From the NCBI GenBank assembly GCA_030584025.1, contig CP129487.1:3811001-3875000 (forward strand): 64,000 nucleotides of DNA, read 5' to 3'. Below the pieces are notes generated by a model. The model made no database searches, was not told the DNA's origin, and was given only the letters and a program-made list of their open reading frames with translations. The translations under genes were made by a program, and so were the position numbers. Source of the stretch: Cyclobacteriaceae bacterium (GTDB lineage: Bacteria > Bacteroidota > Bacteroidia > Cytophagales > Cyclobacteriaceae). This document shows positions 51,301-57,991 of this stretch, piece after piece (within the stretch, counting starts at the first letter, position 1; every line of letters starts with the position of its first letter).

Positions 51301-51381
51301 GTAAAAAGTAAATTCGAAAAAGGCACATCCATTACACTGACTTTACCTAATCATGTAAAGAAGCAAAAAGAAAAATCGTAA
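48316..51381 (+). CDS. Soluble histidine kinase with six PAS domains
   Basis: A 1021-residue kinase, GTG start, with no membrane segment. About six PAS repeats fill residues 15-750, each ending in a typical DIT or DIS motif (FVGSVRDISKQKEAE, IDGAIRDITQQKESE, VIGFIMDVTEIQKVE, VAVFVRDITEMMDTQ, ITLFVRDITQRKRTE). A coiled linker precedes HisKA with H806 (YKTSHDLRSPLSSILGLV), then HATPase_c with N-box IIGNIISNAYKYYNP, G1 DNGIGIREEHA and G2 GSGLGMYIV. There is no receiver domain. Position suggests it works with the membrane propeller protein just upstream. Confidence 0.9.
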   Translation: MRSKKIDTKPIPGSLSASRYKALLEHAYDGVVLYDGQGVVQFASASVKRVGGFTPFDLIGKKGDHFIHPSEREAARDAFRKVLLSHGKSISLTQRFITKKGTYIWCEYTLTNLLHNPEVRGIVSNFRNVHDRVDAINRATESQRLFSLLSENISDGIFLGIPRKKFQYVNNSFLKITGYPSLQDLNSIKPHQLFAERKAWNRISRLKAPSSIKSLEALFRRKNGEIFWGLISLSVFKDVNGGNLFVGSVRDISKQKEAESNLLATQHLLSSINLNIAEGIYRNIPGKQFDYANRAFLKMFGFHSLEELNKIKPRQLYADRKHYEKVRMLMARDGQVQNVEALFRKVNGETFWGSVSSIQITEKRGKRKIIDGAIRDITQQKESEMKLQESQTFLSNVMNTVAAPIFVKDKNHRWIMFNEAFCSFMNRSAKDLQGKTDKDFLPAKEYKVFWKVDNEVLRTGAVVLNRETVTTKRGNTRNLLTFKSRYVNDKGERFVIGFIMDVTEIQKVEDEILKLNANLRGIMESTRESIYALDRNYCYTAFNRNHARMARLLYGAEIKVGDNNLEYIKGTAEEKWLVLELRKAMKGENHISLHQVNHSRYKNRWIQTTYNPIFNKQGKVDGVAVFVRDITEMMDTQQALSHSNATLQGVLQSTTDRIIALDDKLNYVLFNESHVQNIKRIAGTEIRPGDSFIKNLPKPIVQKALPHLKRALKGKPVLIELGMRETFVEALINPIRDNTNKIIGITLFVRDITQRKRTEQKLRVLNETLVQQNQQLAAQEEELKATLEELSERNFELDQIMYKTSHDLRSPLSSILGLVNLARMDSEASHKIYIEKIEGRIKKLDEFIKSMLNYARVSRDEAGYEVVNLEVVVQECIQELEYLDNFSAVQVISNFVGLDIPFVSDPVRIKIIIGNIISNAYKYYNPNVRSTLRITANVTPQQAIIVIKDNGIGIREEHASRIFDMFYRATENSQGSGLGMYIVKQGVEKLKGTISVKSKFEKGTSITLTLPNHVKKQKEKS

Positions 51382-51422
51382 CACAGCGCAGAACCTTGTC
51401 ACTTATTTCTTTACTTTAATCC

Positions 51423-51944
51423 ATGAAAACCTCACCCGATTTTAATACCCTTCCACCCTTTTATAGAAACTATGTTTCGTTTGTGGAGCAACAAGAGCTG
51501 TTGCCTGCATTGAAGGCTTCTGCCGAAGCTGCTCAAAACCTGATTAAGGGAATTCCTGAAGAGCGGGGAGTGTATCGTTATGCCGATGGGAAATGGAGCA
51601 TCAAGGAATTAATCTGCCATATGATGGATGCCGAACGGATTTTTGCCTATCGGGCACTAAGGTTTGCCCGCAATGACCATACTCCGTTGGCAGGATTTGA
51701 AGAGAATGACTATGCACCGCAAGCTAATGCGCATGCCCGTACGCTGGAGCAGCTTGCTCGCGAAATGCAAAACCTAAGGGCAACAACAATCGACTTATTC
51801 GCCAGCTTCACTCCGGAAATGTTGCAGCGCACCGGCACAGCCAACAATAGCCTGATTTCGGTTGTCAACATCGGCTACATCATAGCCGGACATGAAGCAC
51901 ACCATTGTTCCATTTTAAAACAACGCTATCTTAATCCTGCATGA
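51423..51944 (+). CDS. DinB-family protein
   Basis: A 173-residue DinB four-helix bundle protein. The metal-binding His residues are placed in KELICHMMDAERIFAYRA and IAGHEAHHCSILKQRY. Such proteins include bacillithiol- or glutathione-linked transferases and many uncharacterised metalloproteins. Unlike the DinB at 1753-2400 it is intact and lacks a leader. Its stop codon overlaps the start of the PBP4 gene (51941-51944), so the two are coupled. Confidence 0.88.
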   Translation: MKTSPDFNTLPPFYRNYVSFVEQQELLPALKASAEAAQNLIKGIPEERGVYRYADGKWSIKELICHMMDAERIFAYRALRFARNDHTPLAGFEENDYAPQANAHARTLEQLAREMQNLRATTIDLFASFTPEMLQRTGTANNSLISVVNIGYIIAGHEAHHCSILKQRYLNPA

Positions 51945-53245
51945 AGTATTTCAATTTTATTATGCTGGCTGTGCTGATTGTACAGGCGGCCTGTTCTCCG
52001 GTTTCTACACCAAAGCTTACCAAGCAGTTCCAGGAAATCGAATCGAAGTTTCAGGACAATACGGGCTTTGTGCTCTATGATCCGCAAGAGCAGAAAACCA
52101 TCTTCTCGTATAATGGTGACCGGTACTTCATTCCGGCATCTAACACAAAAATCTTCACCTTGTTTGCTTCCCTTAACCTGTTGGGTGATTCCATACCTGC
52201 GCTGCAATATGTGGTGCAAGGTGACTCACTAATTTTTTCCGGAACGGGCGATCCTTCTTTTTTATACAATGATGTTTTTGGAAATAGTCGCGCCTATGAA
52301 TTTTTAAAGAACAGTGGAAAGGATTTGTATTATGCGGGGGGTAATTTTCACACCACACCATTAGGCCGGGGTTGGGCGTGGAATGATTACCAATATTCCT
52401 ACTCGCCCGAGCGTTCAGCATTTCCCATGTTTGGCAACATGTACACCGTTACCCAACCAACGGCTTCCGGCATTCGTGTGAACCCGCCTTATTTCAAGAA
52501 ATATTTTTGGTTGGCAGACAGCGCCATGCGTGCGTCAAGCTTCGTGCGCGAAATCGGATCTAACCGAACTGATTTTTATCCGGGTCGTGTAGCGGTTGAT
52601 GGACGGCAATGGAGGGTTCCGTTCAGAACCGGTGATTTGGTTACAGCCGACTTATTGTCGGATACCTTAAAACAACCTGTGTATTTAACAAACACCCGAC
52701 TATCAGCTACCAATCGTAAATTGTTTTACAGCACGCCTGCCGACAGTGTCTACAAAGTGATGATGCAGGCGAGCGATAATTTTTTGGCCGAGCAATTACT
52801 GTTGGTATGCTCATGGGTGTTAAGCGATTCACTCAGGCCGGAAATCGCCATTCGCCATGTAAAAGAGAATTACCTGAAGGATTTACCGGATAATCCGGTT
52901 TGGCTGGATGGTTCTGGTCTGTCGCGCAACAATTTATTTACACCACGAAGCGTGGTGAAGCTGTGGGAGAAATTGTACGCCAGTGTAGACCGCGATCGGT
53001 TGTTTCCGTTGCTGGCCATTGGCGGCAAAGCCGGAACGATAAGAAATTATTATAAGAATGATCCGCCTTACATTTATGGTAAAACCGGCACGTTGAGTAA
53101 CAATCATATTTTAAGCGGTTATCTGATAACCAAAAAAGGTCGTACCCTCATTTTCAGTTACATGAATGGCAATTACACGGTGCCGGCAAGTGAGGTGCGG
53201 GCCGAGATGGAAAAAGTTTTAAAACAAATACACGACAACTTTTAA
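51941..53245 (+). CDS. dacB: D-alanyl-D-alanine carboxypeptidase/endopeptidase (PBP4, DacB-like, S13)
   Basis: A 434-residue lipoprotein penicillin-binding protein of peptidase family S13. Lipobox VQAACS (C18). SxxK is FIPASNTKIFTLFA (S67, K70); SxN is in MMQASDNFLAEQLL; KTG is in IYGKTGTLSNNHIL. It trims or cuts D-Ala peptide cross-links in peptidoglycan. It is followed 2 bases on by a NagZ-like glycosidase, which points to cell-wall turnover. Confidence 0.9.
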   Translation: MKYFNFIMLAVLIVQAACSPVSTPKLTKQFQEIESKFQDNTGFVLYDPQEQKTIFSYNGDRYFIPASNTKIFTLFASLNLLGDSIPALQYVVQGDSLIFSGTGDPSFLYNDVFGNSRAYEFLKNSGKDLYYAGGNFHTTPLGRGWAWNDYQYSYSPERSAFPMFGNMYTVTQPTASGIRVNPPYFKKYFWLADSAMRASSFVREIGSNRTDFYPGRVAVDGRQWRVPFRTGDLVTADLLSDTLKQPVYLTNTRLSATNRKLFYSTPADSVYKVMMQASDNFLAEQLLLVCSWVLSDSLRPEIAIRHVKENYLKDLPDNPVWLDGSGLSRNNLFTPRSVVKLWEKLYASVDRDRLFPLLAIGGKAGTIRNYYKNDPPYIYGKTGTLSNNHILSGYLITKKGRTLIFSYMNGNYTVPASEVRAEMEKVLKQIHDNF

Positions 53246-53247
53246 GC

Positions 53248-54510
53248 ATGAGAAAAATTGGTTTAATGATATTGTTTTTGGCGCTGACACTTTCAACGCA
53301 CGCCTTACAAGTGCGCGATAGCCTGGATATAAAAATCGGGCAAATGATTTTGATCGGCTTTCCAAAAGCAGAAGTAGATAATACCGTATTGGAGGAAGTT
53401 CGGCAGGGAAAGGTGGGATCAATCATTTTGTTTGAGAAAAATATTCCGGCAAAGAATTCCTACATCGCGTTAAAGAAAATTACCTGGACGTATCAGCAGG
53501 CCGCATCCATTCCCTTGCTGATTGCTATTGATCAGGAAGGCGGAAGAGTGAATCGCCTGAAAGAAAAGTATGGCTTCCCACGATCGGTAACGGCAGCACA
53601 ATTGGGTAAAATGCCGCTGGACTCCGTTCGGTTTTATGGTGAAACTACAGCCGCCACACTGGCGGGCTTAGGCATCAATTTGAACTTTGCTCCGGTTGTG
53701 GATCTGGCATCCAATCCCACAAACCCGATCATTGCAAAAGTGGAACGTGCATACTCCGCTAACCCGGATTCGGTAGCGTTGTATGCGAAAGAATTTATTA
53801 AAGCGCATCATAAACTTGGCGTGCTCACTACGCTCAAGCATTTTCCCGGACACGGAAGCTCAAAAGACGACACACACCTCGGTATTGCCGATGTTACCCA
53901 AACGTGGAACAAGGATGAGCTGACTCCATATAAGAAATTGATTGATGAAGGTTTTGTAGATGCGGTGATGACTGCCCACATTGTAAATAAAAAACTGGAT
54001 GAGAAGGGGAATCCGGGAACACTTTCTTCTTCCATCATCAATGGCATTTTAAGAAAGGAGCTGGGGTACCGGGGCGTTGTGTTTTCAGACGATATGCAGA
54101 TGCACGCCATTGCAAAACACTACGGACTGGAAGAAGCCATCAGACTTTCCATTCTGGCGGGAGTGGATATTCTCACTTTCTCCAACAATATTTCTGGCAG
54201 TCAGGAGCGTACGGTTGATGTGGTGCACCGCATAATTCGTAAATTCGTACAGGATGGCGTGATCACACCGGAGCGAATTGATGAATCGTACAAGCGTGTA
54301 ATGGCATTGAAGAAAAGATTGAACGGCATAACGGCAGATTACTACCGTGCAAGAATGATTAAGATAGAGCGCGAAGCGATTAAAGCGCAGGAGTTGTCAC
54401 GAAAAAATATGGAGCTTGCCTTGGAGCAGGAGCGTGTTGCCCAAGAGCTTTATGAAAACCTGAAAGCCGAACAGGGCAAATCAAAAAAGAAGAAAAAGAA
54501 AAAGGATTAA
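53248..54510 (+). CDS. Exported glycoside hydrolase family 3 protein (NagZ-like)
   Basis: A 420-residue exported beta-N-acetylhexosaminidase-like enzyme. Signal peptide LMILFLALTLSTHAL. The GH3 barrel has IDQEGGRVNRLKEKYGFPRS, NFAPVVDLASNP, LKHFPGHGSSKDDTHLG (the KHFPGHG His-Asp dyad of NagZ-type enzymes) and VVFSDDMQMHAI with the nucleophile Asp. There is no C-terminal GH3 domain, as in NagZ. The C-terminus is a long helical stretch ending in a Lys-rich tail (KSKKKKKKKD), which is unusual and may bind the cell wall or membrane. It would release GlcNAc from muropeptides. Confidence 0.88.
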   Translation: MRKIGLMILFLALTLSTHALQVRDSLDIKIGQMILIGFPKAEVDNTVLEEVRQGKVGSIILFEKNIPAKNSYIALKKITWTYQQAASIPLLIAIDQEGGRVNRLKEKYGFPRSVTAAQLGKMPLDSVRFYGETTAATLAGLGINLNFAPVVDLASNPTNPIIAKVERAYSANPDSVALYAKEFIKAHHKLGVLTTLKHFPGHGSSKDDTHLGIADVTQTWNKDELTPYKKLIDEGFVDAVMTAHIVNKKLDEKGNPGTLSSSIINGILRKELGYRGVVFSDDMQMHAIAKHYGLEEAIRLSILAGVDILTFSNNISGSQERTVDVVHRIIRKFVQDGVITPERIDESYKRVMALKKRLNGITADYYRARMIKIEREAIKAQELSRKNMELALEQERVAQELYENLKAEQGKSKKKKKKKD

Positions 54511-54522
54511 ATCGAATAACAA

Positions 54523-54813
54523 ATGGAAAACGCGTCCCCCGATAAAACAGCATTAAAGCGGTCACGGATAACCGCATTCGTGTTTGCTGCGCTTACTATT
54601 CTCTCAATACTATTTTTGGTTTATGCTCTCATACAAAAGGCAGAATCAGAACGACTCATGTCAAAAGTGTTGGAGTGTGAGGCGACCTATAAGGAAGCGC
54701 AGGAGAAGCTAGAACAAGAGAGAATAAGAGCGGAGGAAAATTTAGTAAGGGCACAACGTGCACAAGAAGAGGCAATAAAAGCCGAGCAACAAGCAAGGCA
54801 AAATAAGAAGTAA
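54523..54813 (+). CDS. Small membrane-anchored coiled-coil protein 1
   Basis: A 96-residue protein with a single N-terminal membrane helix (ITAFVFAALTILSILFLVYA) followed by a continuous charged coiled coil (KLEQERIRAEENLVRAQRAQ and on). No enzyme fold is possible. It has the same design as the next gene, and both sit between the NagZ-like and HutG genes in a run of short gaps. It may be a structural adaptor; I do not recognise a family. Confidence 0.65.
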   Translation: MENASPDKTALKRSRITAFVFAALTILSILFLVYALIQKAESERLMSKVLECEATYKEAQEKLEQERIRAEENLVRAQRAQEEAIKAEQQARQNKK

Positions 54814-54826
54814 TTAACCTATACAT

Positions 54827-55090
54827 ATGAACTCAAAACTCACCACCATTATTTTACTGGTATTGTTTCTGGCTGCAGCAGCATTCGGATTTTACCAGCA
54901 GAACCGCGTTTCAACATTGGAAGATAAGTATGAAGAAGCTTTGCAGGATATGGAAGATGCCTACAAGCGATTGGAGGAGAAGGACAAGGAATTACAACAG
55001 ATGGTAAAAATGGCTGAAGCAGCCAAGACAGAGGCGGAGCAACAAAGATTAATCGCAGAAGAGGCCTTAAAGAAAAAATCAGGAAAGTAA
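54827..55090 (+). CDS. Small membrane-anchored coiled-coil protein 2
   Basis: An 87-residue protein with an N-terminal membrane helix (TTIILLVLFLAAAAFGFYQQ) and a charged coiled coil (DKYEEALQDMEDAYKRLEEK). Same layout as the gene before it, and probably a diverged duplicate or a heteromeric partner. Its stop codon shares a base with the start of HutG (55090). Confidence 0.65.
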   Translation: MNSKLTTIILLVLFLAAAAFGFYQQNRVSTLEDKYEEALQDMEDAYKRLEEKDKELQQMVKMAEAAKTEAEQQRLIAEEALKKKSGK

Positions 55091-55896
55091 TGCAGGCTTT
55101 TCAGGTTGTATCGCCTACGCAGGATAAAGTCCCGTTAATATTAAGCGTACCGCATTGTGGCACAGTCTTCCCTGATGAGTTGAAATCTCATTACAAAGAA
55201 GAGCTGATTCAATCACCTGACGACACGGACTGGTTTGTACATCAGCTTTATGATTTTGCACCTGCTATGGGCATTACCCTGATTCATGCCGTGTACAGTC
55301 GCTGGGTGATTGACCTGAACCGCGACCCACAAAGCAAACCGTTGTATTCGGATGGGCGCATCATAACCGGGTTGTGTCCTACTACCGATTTTTTTGGAAA
55401 CCTAATTTATGTTGATGAGCGATCAGAAATTGATCAACAGGAAGTAAGCAGAAGGGTAGAATTGTATTATGAACCGTATCATCAAAAGCTGAAAGCATTA
55501 TTAGAAGAAACAAAGCAGCAGTTTGGACAGGTGTTGTTATGGGATTGTCACTCCATCCGCCAATATGTGCACACCATTCACAAAGAGAAATTCCCGGATT
55601 TGATTTTAGGCGATGCCGATGGCACATCCGCGTCACCGGGGTTGATTGAAACAGCCATTCGTAACCTCGAGTCATCCGGATATTCCTTTCAACATAATTA
55701 TCCGTTCAAAGGCGGGTACATCACACGCCAATACGGCAAACCAACCGACAATCAACATGCGTTACAGTTGGAGATGAGTAAGGTGCAATACATGGATGAT
55801 AGTGAAATGAAATACGACCCCCCCCGTGCAGACAAAATGCGCGAAGTGTTGAAACGTACGTTGGAGGCGTTGATTGATGGGTTGGTGAAAATATAA
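55090..55896 (+). CDS. hutG: N-formylglutamate deformylase (HutG-like)
   Basis: A 268-residue metal hydrolase of the N-formylglutamate amidohydrolase family, which releases formate and L-glutamate at the end of the five-step histidine pathway. Visible: VPLILSVPHCGTVFPDEL, DDTDWFVHQLYDF, RWVIDLNRDPQSKPLYSDGR, and LLWDCHSIRQYV with metal-binding His. It is followed by the HutF-like gene 8 bases on, which makes the pathway assignment more secure. Confidence 0.87.
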   Translation: MQAFQVVSPTQDKVPLILSVPHCGTVFPDELKSHYKEELIQSPDDTDWFVHQLYDFAPAMGITLIHAVYSRWVIDLNRDPQSKPLYSDGRIITGLCPTTDFFGNLIYVDERSEIDQQEVSRRVELYYEPYHQKLKALLEETKQQFGQVLLWDCHSIRQYVHTIHKEKFPDLILGDADGTSASPGLIETAIRNLESSGYSFQHNYPFKGGYITRQYGKPTDNQHALQLEMSKVQYMDDSEMKYDPPRADKMREVLKRTLEALIDGLVKI

Positions 55897-55904
55897 TCTG
55901 ACAA

Positions 55905-57194
55905 ATGAAATATTTTCAATTCAAATATTTACTACAACAGGAAGGCTGGCTGCAAAACGTTTATCTTAAAATAGATGACGTGGGGATTATTCAATCCTTG
56001 TCAACTGCTCCGCCCGATCCCGCTGTTTCTATTGAATACATTAACGGTTTTGCGTTGCCGGGTTTCCAAAATGCACATTCTCATGCTTTTCAATTCGGCA
56101 TGGCCGGCATGGCCGAAAAACATAAGCCAGGTACAAACGATGATTTCTGGAGTTGGCGCGAAGCCATGTACGAATGTGCCTTGAGCATGAATCCCGATGA
56201 GATGGAACAAGTAGCTACTGCGTGCTACAAGCAGATGCTGCAAAAGGGGTACACACACGTAGCTGAGTTTCACTACCTCCATCATGATAAAAATGGGAAG
56301 CCTTATACAAATCCGGCTGAGATGGGTGAGCGATTACTTTCCGCTGCCGCCAATTCGGGAATTAAAATTACATTGGTTCCCGTATTTTATCAGAAAGGAA
56401 ATTTTGGAAAGGATCCACTACCCCAACAATGCAGGTTCATCTCACAAACTATTGATGATTATTTTCAATTGCTGGATGACACCGCGCATGCGGTTTCAAA
56501 ATTTTCCAACGCAAAACTTGGCTTTGGTGTTCACTCCCTCCGCGCAGTTGATTCGCACGACATCATAAAAACAGTTGAACAAGGCCCGAAAGACATCCCT
56601 TTTCATTTGCACGCTGCCGAACAACTAAAAGAAGTTGACGATTGCTTAGCCTACCTAGGCAAGCGCCCCATCGAATGGCTGTTGGAAAACGTTTCGCTTA
56701 ACGATCGCTTTCACATGGTGCATTGCACACATATGAATGATCGTGAGGTAGAAGGCCTGGCAAAATCAGGAGCAAATGCCGTGTTATGTCCGGGTACGGA
56801 AGGCAACCTTGGGGATGGTATTTTCAGGTTAACCGATTTTTATAGGCACGGTGGCAGTTGGTCGATTGGAACAGACAGCCACATCAGTTTAAATCCATTG
56901 GAGGATTTACGTTGGCTCGACTATGCCCAACGGTTCACCACCCATCGCAGAAATACATTTGATGATGGTGCATCGGTGTTGATTAACAAGACCCTCATTG
57001 CCGGTCGTAAAGCAATGGGGAATCAAATACAGGCCTATTTTCAGGTTGGTCAGCCCTTGGACGCAGTTGTTTACAATGAACATACTCCCTTATTAAAACA
57101 AGCCGGGGCTGCACATGCGCTTTCTGCTATTACCTACACGACCGATTCATCGGCTATTCTGGGTACTTTGGTTGATGGAAAGTGGATTGTTTGA
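55905..57194 (+). CDS. hutF: Formimidoylglutamate deiminase (HutF-like)
   Basis: A 429-residue amidohydrolase-superfamily enzyme that converts N-formimidoyl-L-glutamate to N-formyl-L-glutamate. The metal ligands are in LPGFQNAHSHAFQFGMAG (H58, H60), with GVHSLRAV, FHLHAAEQ, HMVHCTHM and IGTDSHISLNP carrying the remaining His and Asp. The residues around NDDFWSWREAMY fit HutF. With HutG next to it this gives the last two steps of the alternative (formylglutamate) histidine pathway; hutH, hutU and hutI are not in the window. Confidence 0.9.
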   Translation: MKYFQFKYLLQQEGWLQNVYLKIDDVGIIQSLSTAPPDPAVSIEYINGFALPGFQNAHSHAFQFGMAGMAEKHKPGTNDDFWSWREAMYECALSMNPDEMEQVATACYKQMLQKGYTHVAEFHYLHHDKNGKPYTNPAEMGERLLSAAANSGIKITLVPVFYQKGNFGKDPLPQQCRFISQTIDDYFQLLDDTAHAVSKFSNAKLGFGVHSLRAVDSHDIIKTVEQGPKDIPFHLHAAEQLKEVDDCLAYLGKRPIEWLLENVSLNDRFHMVHCTHMNDREVEGLAKSGANAVLCPGTEGNLGDGIFRLTDFYRHGGSWSIGTDSHISLNPLEDLRWLDYAQRFTTHRRNTFDDGASVLINKTLIAGRKAMGNQIQAYFQVGQPLDAVVYNEHTPLLKQAGAAHALSAITYTTDSSAILGTLVDGKWIV

Positions 57195-57369
57195 TTTAAT
57201 TGGCCCTTTTTGAAGGATTATTCAACGGGTTATGCAGAATTTAATTTCGTTTTCCGCCCGCTAGGGGTTGTTTTCGTAATGGGAATTGAATTTCTTACAT
57301 TGATTTTATAACGTAGTACTTTGGTCAATCTCACTGATTTGAGCGAGGTATTTTTGTGCCGTAATTATT

Positions 57370-57984
57370 ATGCGTCTTGCCCTCTCCATTATATTTCTGA
57401 TAGCATGCTTTAGTGGTATTGCTGCCATTTTTTGGGAACAGGAATATCAATACAGTTTGCCCACACCCGTTCCGCCAAACTACAAAGCGATACCGGTGGG
57501 TCAAGTGGTTTCTCTGCGCGAGTTTTCCAACCTTCCTGAGGGCCCGTTGTTTCTACACTTTTATAATCCGGATTGTCCGTGTTCACGTTTCAACGCCAAG
57601 CATTTGAAATCATTGATCCGACAATATGGCGACAGTGTACAGTTATATATTGTTGTTCCAAACCTTGGCGCTAAGCGTAAAGCCGTTTCAGAATTTGGAG
57701 ATGAGCAACAATACCTCGTTGACGATAAACTGCAGATAGCCAATGCGTATGGTGTATATGCCACACCACAAGCGGTGTTGGTTGATCGTAAAGGAAAACT
57801 TTTTTACAGAGGTAATTATAATAAGTCGCGTTACTGCACAACCAAAGCCAGCAACTATGCCGAGCTTGCGTTGGTGGCGCTACTCAATAATCAAAATCCC
57901 CCCGTGTTTGATTTTTTTGCCACAGAAGCGTACGGCTGCTCATTTGAAGAGGAGGACCGAACATCACAATTGAATTTCTTTTAA
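57370..57984 (+). CDS. Membrane-anchored thioredoxin-like protein with CPC site (DUF6436-like)
   Basis: A 204-residue protein with one N-terminal membrane helix (ALSIIFLIACFSGIAAIFW) and a redoxin-like domain. The motif is FLHFYNPDCPCSRFNAKHL with C69 and C71 separated by one Pro, so a CxC in place of the usual CxxC. The cis-Pro loop is GVYATPQAVLVDRKGK, and three further Cys residues occur (C147-like in SRYCTTKAS, and YGCSFEEED). It resembles DUF6436 proteins as I know them; activity is unproven. It precedes the GAF protein by 7 bases. Confidence 0.75.
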   Translation: MRLALSIIFLIACFSGIAAIFWEQEYQYSLPTPVPPNYKAIPVGQVVSLREFSNLPEGPLFLHFYNPDCPCSRFNAKHLKSLIRQYGDSVQLYIVVPNLGAKRKAVSEFGDEQQYLVDDKLQIANAYGVYATPQAVLVDRKGKLFYRGNYNKSRYCTTKASNYAELALVALLNNQNPPVFDFFATEAYGCSFEEEDRTSQLNFF

Positions 57985-57991
57985 CGACCCT

